From JADFMN01 sp964529975 (GTDB lineage Bacteria; Armatimonadota; Fimbriimonadia; Fimbriimonadales; Fimbriimonadaceae): a stretch of 64,000 bases of DNA. A model generated the notes under the pieces. The model made no database searches, had not been told where the DNA came from, and saw only the letters and a list, made by a program, of their open reading frames with translations. The stretch covers positions 1 to 64,000 of the forward strand of contig CAZGXW010000006.1 in the NCBI GenBank assembly GCA_964529975.1. Direction: 5' to 3'. Position numbers and translations under genes: made by a program. Shown piece after piece: positions 33,376 through 41,845 of this stretch. How positions within the stretch are numbered: position 1 is the stretch's first letter; each line of letters starts with the position of its first letter.

Positions 33376-34032
33376 TCAAAGCCGCGCCGCCAGGGCGCGG
33401 GCCTTTTCGACCGTCTTGAAGTGGACCTTGGCGACTTCCCTCAGCGCGGACTCCCCTTTCGACTTGATGATCCTTGCCGCGACCTGGTCGACTTGCGGGC
33501 CTGCGCCCTTGGGGAGTTCGATGCCAGCCTCGTCGCCGAGGCGCTTCAGTCGCGTGAGGAACTCCGCACGGGCCAGCACGCTCGCAGCAGCGACGGCCAG
33601 GTCGCTCTCCGCTCGCGGCATCGAGAGCAAGACCACGTCGAGGTCCTTCTTCTTAAGAAGGCTTTGCAAGTAGGCAGGGTTGGCGAACTGGTCACTGATC
33701 GCGAGTTTGCACGCCTGCTTTTCGAGCACCTTCTGGATCGCCTGTGCGTGGCCCCAAGCGAGGAGTTTGTTCAAGTTGCCGATCTTGTTGTGGAGTTCGT
33801 TGTACTTGGCCGGGCCGATCGTGACGACCTCGTGCGGGCACGTCTTCTTGATGACCTTGGCGAGGTCGAGCGCCTTCTTGTCGGTCAGGGTCTTGCTGTC
33901 CTTGACCCCTTCCAGTTCCGCGTCGTGCCACGGGGCCACGAAGCACGCGGCGATCACGAGCGGGCCGAAGAAGTCTCCCTTTCCGCTCTCGTCGACGCCG
34001 ATCCGCTCTTCCGTTCCCGCCACGCGCTCCAC
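33376..34032 (-). CDS. rnhC: ribonuclease HIII
   Basis: A 218-residue type 2 RNase H that cuts RNA in RNA-DNA hybrids. RIGVDESGKGDFFGPLVIAA has the first catalytic residues, with the Ser-Gly-Lys-Gly of HIII; KDSKTLTDKKA and the Asp in LAISDQFAN follow. Shorter than typical HIII (~300) because the N-terminal TBP-like substrate domain is missing, which is odd for this subclass. It starts 12 bp after the GNAT stop. Confidence 0.88.
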   Translation of the reverse strand: MERVAGTEERIGVDESGKGDFFGPLVIAACFVAPWHDAELEGVKDSKTLTDKKALDLAKVIKKTCPHEVVTIGPAKYNELHNKIGNLNKLLAWGHAQAIQKVLEKQACKLAISDQFANPAYLQSLLKKKDLDVVLLSMPRAESDLAVAAASVLARAEFLTRLKRLGDEAGIELPKGAGPQVDQVAARIIKSKGESALREVAKVHFKTVEKARALAARL

Positions 34033-34044
34033 GTTACCTGCGCG

Positions 34045-34527
34045 TCAGAGTCGCTTGCGGCAGAAGAACTTGGCCTGGCCTGGCTCGGGGTTCGCGTCTT
34101 TGAATCCCATCGCTTCGTAGACCTTGCGGGCGTGGTGGTTGACTTCGAGGACCTCGAGGGTCACGGCAGCGTAGCCCTGCGCCTTGGCGTGGGCCTCGAC
34201 GGCGTCGAAGAGCGCGCGGCTGACGCCTTTGCCTCGGTGTTCGGGCACGACGCTGAGGTCGTGGATGTTGACCACCGTCTTGGCGAGGAAGGTCGAGAAC
34301 GACAGGATGCAGTTCGCGATACCGACCGGCTCATCGCCCTGGTAGGCGACAAATGAGAGCACTCCCGGATGCGCGCGCATCTCGCCGATCAGCCGTTGCT
34401 GGACTTCTTCGTCCAAGTCACTGCCCCCTCCCATCGGGTCTCGCGCGTACGCACGCGTCATCTCAAGCACGTCTTGGGCGTCGACGTCGTTATCGAGGTC
34501 GGCGATCCGGACTGTGATTCCGTTCAC
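34045..34527 (-). CDS. GNAT family N-acetyltransferase
   Basis: A 160-residue acetyltransferase. The acetyl-CoA loop is VVPEHRGKGVSRALFDAVEA, with VTLEVLEVNHHARKVYEAMG after it. N-terminal MNGITVRIADLDNDVDAQDV is typical of standalone GNATs. Start is GTG 34527 with TATGAT 5 nt upstream. Substrate unknown; co-transcribed with rnhC. Confidence 0.85.
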   Translation of the reverse strand: MNGITVRIADLDNDVDAQDVLEMTRAYARDPMGGGSDLDEEVQQRLIGEMRAHPGVLSFVAYQGDEPVGIANCILSFSTFLAKTVVNIHDLSVVPEHRGKGVSRALFDAVEAHAKAQGYAAVTLEVLEVNHHARKVYEAMGFKDANPEPGQAKFFCRKRL

Positions 34528-34532
34528 GACCC

Positions 34533-34538
34533 ATCATA
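34533..34538 (-). promoter_or_regulatory. -10 element of the GNAT-rnhC operon
   Basis: TATGAT on the reverse strand, 5 nt before the GTG at 34527. Confidence 0.45.
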
Positions 34539-34633
34539 GAGCAGGTGACGATCTCCCTAGGGACCGTTCCCGTGGATACCTTGAGCGGCATGCCACGCGG
34601 AACATAGGCCTTGTCTTCACATTATGATAGTCC

Positions 34634-35524
34634 TCAACTGCCGATCTGGCCCGTCTCAATGAGGTGGTCAATGGACTTGACCTGTTCTCGCGCCCGCGCT
34701 CCTGAACTTCCTGGTAATGACGATGCCAGCACGTAATACGGTCTGGCCGCAACAGACTCTCCTTTGCGAGTGAGCACTTGCGCTAGTACGTAAGCGGCCA
34801 GCCGCTGACTCGGATCCAGGCGGAGCGCCTCCTTTGCCTCGCGGATTACGACAGAGTCCTGAGCTCCAGCCTCGGCATCAACTGCACGCGCGGTCCTGAC
34901 AACTGCGATCTTCTGGATCCGCGTGACCGGAGTGGGCACATATCCTGACTCAATATCGCCGGAGTACCGTACGCAAGCGTCCGCAGCCGCCCTTGCCCCT
35001 TCTGCGTCGAGCTGATCCGTCATTGCGAGCGCGAGCGCGAGGGTCAGGTTTCCGGGATGTTCCTGCGGCTGCACCTCGTCCTGGAAGATCCGCACTGCCT
35101 CCTCAGCGTGGCCTAGCCCGATATGTGCTTCGGCGCGTTCCTTCGGATACGTTACTTTCACGACTCCAGAGGCAGCCCACCGAGCTTCAAGGCTTTGGGC
35201 TTGATCGAGTGCCGATTGCCACTCGCCGTTTCGAAGCGATTCGCGAAGCTGACGCTGATCTGGCCCGAGTTGGGCAGAAAGTTCGTTAGCCCTACGCTCC
35301 CATTCTTCGTCTCGATCCTTTACGGCCTCTCCCCGAGAACCTAAGTTATCCATGTTCTCATCTGTGCTAATCCTCTTGGACGTGTCTGACTGTGCCCCAC
35401 CGCCGATCTCAGCAGAAGGCAGATTTGTTGCCGAATCTGGTGGGTTTCCATCGATAGGACCATTACATCCCGCCGCCAAAGCGAAGATTGTTGCAAAAAG
35501 GGTGACTCCAAACGTGTTCTTCAT
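34634..35524 (-). CDS. lipoprotein with TPR-like repeats
   Basis: A 296-residue lipoprotein: MKNTFGVTLFATIFALAAGC, lipobox LAAGC with Cys20. A disordered Ser/Asp-rich linker (to about residue 70) leads to helical repeats (WQSALDQAQSLEARWAAS, AHIGLGHAEEAVRIFQDEV, VIREAKEALRLDPSQRLAAY). Its ATG overlaps the upstream secreted protein stop by 4 bp, so the two are likely made together. Codon use is less GC-biased than in most of the window. Confidence 0.75.
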   Translation of the reverse strand: MKNTFGVTLFATIFALAAGCNGPIDGNPPDSATNLPSAEIGGGAQSDTSKRISTDENMDNLGSRGEAVKDRDEEWERRANELSAQLGPDQRQLRESLRNGEWQSALDQAQSLEARWAASGVVKVTYPKERAEAHIGLGHAEEAVRIFQDEVQPQEHPGNLTLALALAMTDQLDAEGARAAADACVRYSGDIESGYVPTPVTRIQKIAVVRTARAVDAEAGAQDSVVIREAKEALRLDPSQRLAAYVLAQVLTRKGESVAARPYYVLASSLPGSSGARAREQVKSIDHLIETGQIGS

Positions 35525-37066
35525 GGTGATCTATACTCCCAGAATCGCGTGTCGTGACGATACGACCAAGTTGGGTGCGGCGGCATGTAACCGGAGTAGT
35601 CCCAGTCTGACTCCTGTGCGTCCCACACCCAGTTGTAGGGTGGCGACTGACTGTGTAGGTGTGCTTTCCAGCTCCAATCAAGCGATTTCAGCGGAATGTA
35701 TTGAGAAGTGCCCGGAGGATAGTATATGTAGTAAGTGTTGAACAAGTCGTGAACCTGTGAAGAGATGTCTAAGGTGATCGCCGTAGGACTGTCCGCGGAA
35801 AAGTGATTGCTTCCGTCTGCTGGGAACTCGTAGACATGGGTGAAGTCGTACTCGACATACGGGTTGGGATCTGGCCCCCAAGGGGTCGGGTATGGAAAGC
35901 TGGCGTCAAGTCCAACCATTCCATTGACTTTGATGTCAGGACTGGGCCTAGTGTCCCAAGGAACCAGTCCATCCCTTGTCCGGTTGTTCGTCACAAGCTG
36001 GACAATGGTCCACCAGCCGTCGCCACCGTTATCGAAGTCGTCTGGTGTGTCGATTTCGCCATACCATTTGATCCCATGTGCGCTCGGCGGGCCCGTCTGG
36101 TGCAACCAAACTTTTACAGGATCCGTAAGATCCGGAACGACCTCTGGATCGACGATAAGCACTGTCGTGACTAATGGCTCAGGTTTTACGGCTTTGCCGT
36201 CCTCAGTTAATGTCAGCGTCGTGTTAAGCCACGGCCAATAGAACGAGCAGGTGGCATTGAACGGATCCGGTGTCCGCAAGTAAGTAGAAAGCGTAGCGGT
36301 CGTCTGCGGCGCAAATCCCGTGACCCAAGCCGAATCTGGAAATGTGGTGTTGATGTTCCAAGACTGGAACGGGTTTCCTGCACTTACATTCCAAAGATAC
36401 GTCGGCCCTGTTCCCATCGGCAGGCTGCCGATGCTCACATAGGCTCCGAGGTTCTGGCCGATCATCAACCGTCGATCTGTTTCAGCGTCAAGAACGCCAG
36501 TCAACTTGATCTCGATCGGATAAGCCTTGAACCGAATTCCCACGTATCCAGTCGCGGACTCGGGTTGCACAAACGGATTGAGCGCCTCGGCAGACACGAG
36601 TGGAGTGACATACCTCGAGAACTTTGCAGGCGGATCGGCGAACAACTCGTAGACCAGCCCCGAAGAAACTTTGTTGACTTCTGGATGGCCAAGCCCATTG
36701 GCGCAATTTCCAGTCTCGCCGTCCCAACTCGCAATCGAGTCCTTCATGATGACGACGTAGGGCGGAGGCTCATCGTTTGAATCGCCGTTCTCAGCGATCC
36801 AGGTGAAGATCACTTGGATCTGGTCATCGCAGGTCACGCTCCCTGGCCCAGCTGGGGTCGGTACCGGCTCGGGATTGTCTTGGGATATCCAACTGCCGCC
36901 AAACCTGTCTACGGGAAAACTTTGGTACGTGTACGGCGAGTTCCAAGGTACGCCTAATGGCCCGACGATCGTAGCGGCAGGGCAGGGCTTGTAAGTGACC
37001 TTGTAGTAGCCCGCGAACGCGCTACCCCCCCCCCATCGCTAGACTGCACACCAAGAGCACTCGCAT
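35521..37066 (-). CDS. secreted protein, frame broken at a G10 tract in the signal peptide
   Basis: Uninterrupted reading gives 438 residues from an internal GTG at 36837 with no signal. Reading back, the same frame stays open to the C/G run at 37025-37034. If that run had nine instead of ten G, the frame joins an ATG at 37066 and the protein is 514 residues with a signal peptide: MRVLLVCSLAMGGGSAFAGY, cleavage after AFA. The start has TATACT 12 nt upstream and GAAAGG as ribosome binding site, so 37066 looks real. The mature protein is rich in Pro, Trp and aromatic residues with no known domain (VPWNSPYTYQSFPVDRFGG, GLDASFPYPTPWGPDPN). Either phase-variable or a homopolymer sequencing error. 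Confidence 0.7.
37025..37034. repeat. homopolymer tract of ten C (G on the coding strand)
   Basis: Lies at codons 11-14 of the secreted protein gene; one base fewer restores the frame. Confidence 0.9.
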
Positions 37067-37078
37067 GGCCTTTCAGCC

Positions 37079-37084
37079 AGTATA
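37079..37084 (-). promoter_or_regulatory. -10 element of the secreted protein-lipoprotein operon
   Basis: TATACT on the reverse strand, 12 nt before the ATG at 37066. Confidence 0.5.
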
Positions 37085-37130
37085 AGGCAAGCAAGTCGCT
37101 TTTGGCAGAGAAACTTGTCGCAACAGACGC

Positions 37131-38249
37131 CTACACGAGCCGATCTGGGTTCAAACCCTCGAGTTCAGGCAGCACGAACAGCCCGTCCTTGCGAATCAGC
37201 CGACCGTCGAAGTAGATCTCCCCTCCACCATATTCCGGCCGCTGGATGCACACGATGTCCCAGTGCACCGCCGAGCGGTTGCCGTTGTCCGCGTCGTCAT
37301 AGGCGTTGCCGGGGGTCATGTGGAACGAACCGCCGATCTTCTCGTCGAAGAGCGTGTCCTTCATCGGGTGCAGGATGTACGGGTTGTAGCCGAGCGCCCA
37401 CTCGCCGAAGTACCGCGCGCCCTCGTCCGTGTCGAGGATCTCGTTCATCTTGTCGGTCTTGTCGCCAGCGTGCGCCTCGACGACTTTGCCGTCCTTGCAC
37501 ACGAGCCTCACATCCTTGAACTCCGTGCCTTGGTAGAGCGAGACCGTGTTGTACTGCACTGTGCCATTGACCGAGTCGCGCACGGGCGAAGTGAAGCACT
37601 CGCCGTCGGGGATGTTGCGCAGGCCGTAAGACTGCCGCACGCCGATGTCTTTGATCGAGAACGACACGTCCGTTCCGTTTCCCTTGATCTCGACAGTATC
37701 GGTCGCGAGCATGAGTTCGCGCAAGGGCTCCGCCGCCTTCTGCATGCGCGGGTAGTCCATCGTGCACACGTCGAAGTAGAACTTCTCGAACGCGTCGGTC
37801 GACATCCCCGCCTGCTGCGCCATGCTCGGGCTCGGCCACCGCAGCGCGACCCACTTGGTGTGCGGCACTCTTTGGCCCAGCACAACGGGCTGCGTGTAGT
37901 TCTTGCTCCACACCGTCTGGGCCGCGTCAGGCACGTCACTGAGTTCGCTCACGTTGTCGCCGCCTCGGATCGCGATGTACGCCGTCATCTGCTTCATCTC
38001 GTGGAGTTCAGTTCCTGCGATCAGTTGGGCGTTCGCCTCGTCCATCCCCATCAGCAGTTGCCGCCTGACCCTTCCGCTTTCTAGGCGCACCGCCACCTTC
38101 GCCCCTTTCGACCGGGCCACGCGCACGACCTCGGCGACCACCGCAGGATCGATGTCGAACGCGTGCACGAGCACGCTGTCGGTCGCCGAGAGCGCTGTCG
38201 AATGGGAACAGAGCAGTTCGGCGAGTTTCGTCACGCGGGGGTCGATCAT
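37131..38249 (-). CDS. M29 family aminopeptidase
   Basis: A 372-residue metallo-aminopeptidase of the AmpS/AmpT (M29) family. N-terminal MIDPRVTKLAELLCSHSTAL is the usual start. YIAIRGGDNVSELSDVPDA and DYPRMQKAAEPLRELM lie mid-protein. Metal ligands should include those in SFHMTPGNAYDD and SAVHWDIVCIQR. The open frame extends upstream, but 38249 fits homology and has TACTTT 6 nt before it. Divergent from the SpoIIM-like gene. Confidence 0.9.
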   Translation of the reverse strand: MIDPRVTKLAELLCSHSTALSATDSVLVHAFDIDPAVVAEVVRVARSKGAKVAVRLESGRVRRQLLMGMDEANAQLIAGTELHEMKQMTAYIAIRGGDNVSELSDVPDAAQTVWSKNYTQPVVLGQRVPHTKWVALRWPSPSMAQQAGMSTDAFEKFYFDVCTMDYPRMQKAAEPLRELMLATDTVEIKGNGTDVSFSIKDIGVRQSYGLRNIPDGECFTSPVRDSVNGTVQYNTVSLYQGTEFKDVRLVCKDGKVVEAHAGDKTDKMNEILDTDEGARYFGEWALGYNPYILHPMKDTLFDEKIGGSFHMTPGNAYDDADNGNRSAVHWDIVCIQRPEYGGGEIYFDGRLIRKDGLFVLPELEGLNPDRLV

Positions 38250-38255
38250 GGAGGG

Positions 38256-38261
38256 AAAGTA
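38256..38261 (-). promoter_or_regulatory. -10 element of the M29 peptidase gene
   Basis: TACTTT on the reverse strand, 6 nt before the ATG at 38249. Confidence 0.45.
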
Positions 38262-38308
38262 TGCCTCCTGAGCGGCCGGATGAGGGACAATAGGGTTCAG
38301 GCTCGTCG

Positions 38309-39304
38309 ATGAACGAAGAGACAATGCTCGCCCAGCGTGGCGCGGACTGGAAGCGGTTGCACGAACTGACCGTAAGGGCAGGTCACCGTTTCAAGTTGCT
38401 CTCGGACGCCGAACTCGACGAGTTCGTGCGGCTGTACCGCCAGACGTCCGCCGACCTCGCGTTCCTCACGACGCGGTCGAGCAACGAGTCGGTCGTGCAG
38501 TACCTGAACGCCCTCGTCGGCCAAGCGTATGGGCAACTCTATCGCGAGCCATACCGCCCGTGGGGACAGAAGTTCCGAGAGGCGCTCGCAACGACGGCCG
38601 ACACCGTCCGGCGGAGGAGGCGATCGCTATACCTGGCTATCGCCGTGTTCTTCGCGGGAGCGTTCACCGCATCGGGCTTCCTTTCCGCCTCGGACGACTA
38701 TCGAAAGTTCTACATCCCTCAAGACCCGATGATGCAGGAGGTCTTCGAGAGTTGGAAGTCCGGCACGCACGACCAGCGGACCGGCGGTGAAGGGGTCATG
38801 ATGACAGCGTTCTACGCGAGCAACAACCCTCGCGTCTCGATCGTAACGAACGCCCTCAGCCTCGTCAGTTTCGGCACGTTGACCCTGTACATCGTGTGGC
38901 AGAACGGGACGTTGCTCGGCGCGCTCGGACACGAGGTCGCTGGCGCAGGCCAACTCGACTTCATGATCGTCTCCATCCTGCCTCACGGCGTGACGGAGAT
39001 CGGCGGCATCTTCTTCGCCGCCGCGGGCGGGTTCGTGCTTGCGGGCGCGCTCATCCGGCCCGGTCGGCGGTCGCGGGGCGAGGCCCTGCGCATCGCAGGG
39101 AGGGACGCGTTCGTGTTCATGGTCCTCAGCATCGTGATGACTCTGATGGCTGCCCCGATCGAGGGGTTTTTCAGTTTCGACCCGCGCATTCCTATGTGGA
39201 TGAAGGCGTCAGTCGCGGGGCTTACGTTCGTGGGCTGGGTCGCGTTCTTCGCATTCTACGGCCGCAGCAAGTCAGTTCAAGGCTCGGAACCACTTTCGCG
39301 GTAG
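38309..39304 (+). CDS. SpoIIM/DUF95-like integral membrane protein
   Basis: A 331-residue protein. The N terminus (DWKRLHELTVRAGHRFKLLS, then FVRLYRQTSADLAFLTTRSS) is the cytoplasmic helical part found in bacterial SpoIIM homologues. A first membrane helix (LYLAIAVFFAGAFTASGFL) and about four later ones follow (LVSFGTLTLYIVWQNGTLLG, MVSILPHGVTEIGGIFFAAA). SpoIIM homologues outside spore-formers are usually beside RDD, MoxR and DUF58 genes; none is here. Role unknown. Overlaps a convergent glycosyltransferase gene by 33 bp. Confidence 0.85.
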   Translation: MNEETMLAQRGADWKRLHELTVRAGHRFKLLSDAELDEFVRLYRQTSADLAFLTTRSSNESVVQYLNALVGQAYGQLYREPYRPWGQKFREALATTADTVRRRRRSLYLAIAVFFAGAFTASGFLSASDDYRKFYIPQDPMMQEVFESWKSGTHDQRTGGEGVMMTAFYASNNPRVSIVTNALSLVSFGTLTLYIVWQNGTLLGALGHEVAGAGQLDFMIVSILPHGVTEIGGIFFAAAGGFVLAGALIRPGRRSRGEALRIAGRDAFVFMVLSIVMTLMAAPIEGFFSFDPRIPMWMKASVAGLTFVGWVAFFAFYGRSKSVQGSEPLSR

Positions 39305-40204
39305 GAAACTGGCGGCGAGGCGCAGATAACTCTTGATCCGCATCGGCGTCAACTTGATTGACTCGACGTAGTGCCGACGGCCCTGCTGAGGCTCCCCTAG
39401 CCATATCCGCGACGTGCCGCAACACGCGAGCACGTGGGACTGTAACTTTCGCAAAGTCGCCTGGTCGTACCCTTTGGCAGTGTAGCCGGGGATGCGCTCC
39501 GCCATCCACTCTCGAATCCGCACGTCGTCCCGCGCTATCTTCTCGGTGTAGTGGCTCGCGCTGCCTGCGTGCACCCTGTAGAGGGTGAGCGGCTCGTCGA
39601 TGTGGCCAATGTGGAACTGTTCTGCGATGCGGTACCACATCTCCCAGTCGCCCGACCCGAAGTACTCCGTGTTGAACTTGCCGACCTTCTCGAAGCACTC
39701 GCGCCGGGACATTACGCTGCTCGCGATGATCTTGTTGTGCGGGACGAGTTCAAGGAGCACGTCGCCTGTCGAGGTCTTTGGCCAAGCGAACTTCAACGGG
39801 TTCTCCTCGAGTTCGTTCCCTTCGTCGTCGATGAAGTAGCCCCCGGTGTGGACCAGCCCGATCTCAGGGTGCGCGTCGAGCATCGCGACCTGCTTCTCGA
39901 GTTTCGTCGGCAGCCAGACGTCGTCGTCGTTGAACTCGGCGATGAACTCGCCTGTAGAGACTTCGAGCCCTCGGTTCAGGGTCGCATAGGTGCCGATGTT
40001 CTGCTCGTTGAAGTAGAGATGCAACGGAAGCCCAGGATCTTCCCTCTGCAATTGGGCGAGCCACTCTCGCGTCCCGTCCGTCGATCCGTCGTCTAATGCG
40101 ACGATCTCATAGTCGGTGTAGGTCTGCGCCCTGATGCAGTCGATCGCGATCTTGAGGTGGCGGAGGTGGTTGTAACACGTGAGGACGATCGAGACGCGTG
40201 GCAT
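39272..40204 (-). CDS. family 2 glycosyltransferase
   Basis: A 310-residue GT-A enzyme. MPRVSIVLTCYNHLRHLKIA, then IVALDDGSTDGTREWL, then the metal-binding DDD in IAEFNDDDVWLPTKL, and FGSGDWEMWYRIAEQF near the acceptor site. No membrane segment. It probably adds a sugar to LPS or another surface glycan (inference from family). The 1-bp gap to the lipoprotein gene shows that they share a transcript. Confidence 0.9.
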   Translation of the reverse strand: MPRVSIVLTCYNHLRHLKIAIDCIRAQTYTDYEIVALDDGSTDGTREWLAQLQREDPGLPLHLYFNEQNIGTYATLNRGLEVSTGEFIAEFNDDDVWLPTKLEKQVAMLDAHPEIGLVHTGGYFIDDEGNELEENPLKFAWPKTSTGDVLLELVPHNKIIASSVMSRRECFEKVGKFNTEYFGSGDWEMWYRIAEQFHIGHIDEPLTLYRVHAGSASHYTEKIARDDVRIREWMAERIPGYTAKGYDQATLRKLQSHVLACCGTSRIWLGEPQQGRRHYVESIKLTPMRIKSYLRLAASFLPRKWFRALN

Positions 40205-40903
40205 CTAGGGCAACCGCACCTCGATCGACCAATCGATGATGTCGAGGTCGGGATCGACGACGTCCCCCTGCGGCTCGTTGTTGCCGGTCGAGAGGTTCGT
40301 GTAGGTGATCGCCTGGTTGGGCTGGAACGTGAAGTAACTGTTGATCTCACCCGGGTTGTTGCTGTCGCCTAACGCGTCCCATAGCCGGCCCCCTCCCGAA
40401 GTGTTCGTGTTGTTCATCGTCAGGAAGTTGATCTGGATGCTTTGGATCGTCGGGATATCGACCACGGGGATCAACTGCGAAAGATCGATCTCAAACGAGA
40501 GCGTGTCGTCGCCCACATCGATCGTGGTGTAGTTGATCGGCACGCCCGTCTGGAACCACTCGTCGAGCGTCGCATCTTCAAAGCGATAGATCTGGTAGGC
40601 CGGCGACGCGAGCGGGTTCCAGAGGATGAAGTGCGTCGCGTTTCCCGCCATCATGCCGTTGCCGCTCGGCACCACGATGGGAATCGGTCCCTGGTCGGGA
40701 GGGTTCGGGTCCGTTGAAAGCCGAATTGCGATGATGTACACATAGGGCAGGCCGTTGCCGCCTTGTTCAAGGCCCGTCCGAAGCGCGCCGTCCACCTGCA
40801 TCGTGAACACCAGCCGCTTCGTGAAGTTGCTCGAGCCGCTGCTTGGAAACTTCGCGCACCCGACGAAGACAAACGCCAACAGGAGCACGAGCCAGCGCGT
40901 CAT
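40205..40903 (-). CDS. hypothetical lipoprotein
   Basis: A 232-residue lipoprotein: MTRWLVLLLAFVFVGCAKFP, lipobox VFVGC with Cys16. The mature part is beta-rich and low in charge (YVYIIAIRLSTDPNPPDQGP, then IQSIQINFLTMNNTNTSGGG, ending DLDIIDWSIEVRLP). No family recognised. The ATG overlaps the zinc-ribbon gene stop by 4 bp. Confidence 0.75.
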   Translation of the reverse strand: MTRWLVLLLAFVFVGCAKFPSSGSSNFTKRLVFTMQVDGALRTGLEQGGNGLPYVYIIAIRLSTDPNPPDQGPIPIVVPSGNGMMAGNATHFILWNPLASPAYQIYRFEDATLDEWFQTGVPINYTTIDVGDDTLSFEIDLSQLIPVVDIPTIQSIQINFLTMNNTNTSGGGRLWDALGDSNNPGEINSYFTFQPNQAITYTNLSTGNNEPQGDVVDPDLDIIDWSIEVRLP

Positions 40904-41613
40904 GACCCGGGCACCGCTTTGAAGAGGATCCTGTGGCAACCCTCGCATTGGACCAGCCTGTCGTCGTCGAGCATCTTCGCCTGTCGCTCTGGGACGTGCA
41001 TGCCGCAGTTGCTGCACCGCATGTCTTCGGTCACATCTGCCATTGCGGTTCCACCGGTCCGTTTGCGCACGTCCTCGTACTTGGCGTAAAGGTCTTTCTC
41101 GACCTCTTTTGCAAGGGCCGGACGCTGGCTGCGGAGCTTCTCGAACTCGGCCTTGATCTCGGCGTGGCGCTTGACGGCCTTTGCCCGCTTCTCCTCTGTC
41201 AACGCGTTCAAGCGATCGATCTGCGCCTGCACGCCCGCAGCCTCCTTTGTGGCGGCCGGGGCTTCCTCGAACAACTCGAGGAGCCGTTCGTCGTGCTTCT
41301 CGGTCAGGGCTCTGAGCATCGCGATCTCTTTTTCGAGGTTCTCGACCTCCTTTGGTGAAACGACGCTCCCGTCGTACAGTTTCTTCTCAAACCCGTTGAT
41401 CTTTTCCTGGTAGCCCTTTTGCTGAAGTTCGAGGTCTTTCAGTTCGTGGTTCAGGGACTTCGCTCGCTCCAAGGACTCGCGAGAGGCAGCCGAGATGGCC
41501 TTGATCTGCGCTTGCTCGTCCTGTCCGAGGTCTAGGGAGCCCGCCTCCTGCTTCAACCCGTACAGCGCTTCATCGACCTTGTGGAGCTTGTACAGGCTGT
41601 AAAGGGAGGACAT
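40900..41613 (-). CDS. coiled-coil protein with C4 zinc ribbon (zf-RING_7 family)
   Basis: A 237-residue protein. Residues ~5-180 form a long antiparallel coiled coil (LGQDEQAQIKAISAASRESL, then FEKKLYDGSVVSPKEVENLE). The C-terminal zinc ribbon has CSNCGMHVP and CEGCHRILF. This is the conserved PF02591-type family, thought to bind nucleic acid or act in transcription; the role is not settled. CATAAT is 6 nt before the ATG. Leads an operon with the lipoprotein and glycosyltransferase genes. Confidence 0.88.
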   Translation of the reverse strand: MSSLYSLYKLHKVDEALYGLKQEAGSLDLGQDEQAQIKAISAASRESLERAKSLNHELKDLELQQKGYQEKINGFEKKLYDGSVVSPKEVENLEKEIAMLRALTEKHDERLLELFEEAPAATKEAAGVQAQIDRLNALTEEKRAKAVKRHAEIKAEFEKLRSQRPALAKEVEKDLYAKYEDVRKRTGGTAMADVTEDMRCSNCGMHVPERQAKMLDDDRLVQCEGCHRILFKAVPGS

Positions 41614-41619
41614 GCCTTG

Positions 41620-41625
41620 ATTATG
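41620..41625 (-). promoter_or_regulatory. -10 element of the zinc-ribbon gene
   Basis: CATAAT on the reverse strand, 6 nt before the ATG at 41613. Confidence 0.5.
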
Positions 41626-41836
41626 AGGGCTCGGGGCCCCGCTCGCGCGGACTGTGCCCTTCGGACGCGGTTCGCACCATCACCAGCCTCTGGCGGTGGT
41701 CGTTGTACGTGCAGATCGCCCGGACTCCCCAGACGTTAGCCACTTCGATCGCGTCGCTGTACCGCCTTGGGTTGAGTTTCCCATCGCGGCAACGCCGCCC
41801 TTCGGGGTCATACCGGGGGCAATCGGGGCAGTTCAT
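41621..41836 (-). CDS. small cysteine-containing conserved protein
   Basis: A 71-residue protein. MNCPDCPRYDPEGRRCRDGK has a CxxC plus a third Cys; then NPRRYSDAIEVANVWGVRAI with a fourth Cys in AICTYNDHRQRLV. It may bind a metal. I recall similar short proteins in other phyla but no function. Ends 7 bp before the zinc-ribbon gene on the same strand. The ATG at 41836 is only 9 bp from the divergent GTG at 41846. An upstream ATG (41890) would run into that gene. Confidence 0.65.
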   Translation of the reverse strand: MNCPDCPRYDPEGRRCRDGKLNPRRYSDAIEVANVWGVRAICTYNDHRQRLVMVRTASEGHSPRERGPEPS

Positions 41837-41839
41837 ACT
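41834..41839 (+). promoter_or_regulatory. -10 element that sets the GTG at 41846
   Basis: CATACT, 6 nt before the GTG. It overlaps the start codon of the divergent 71-residue gene. Confidence 0.4.
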
Positions 41840-41845
41840 CTGCTC

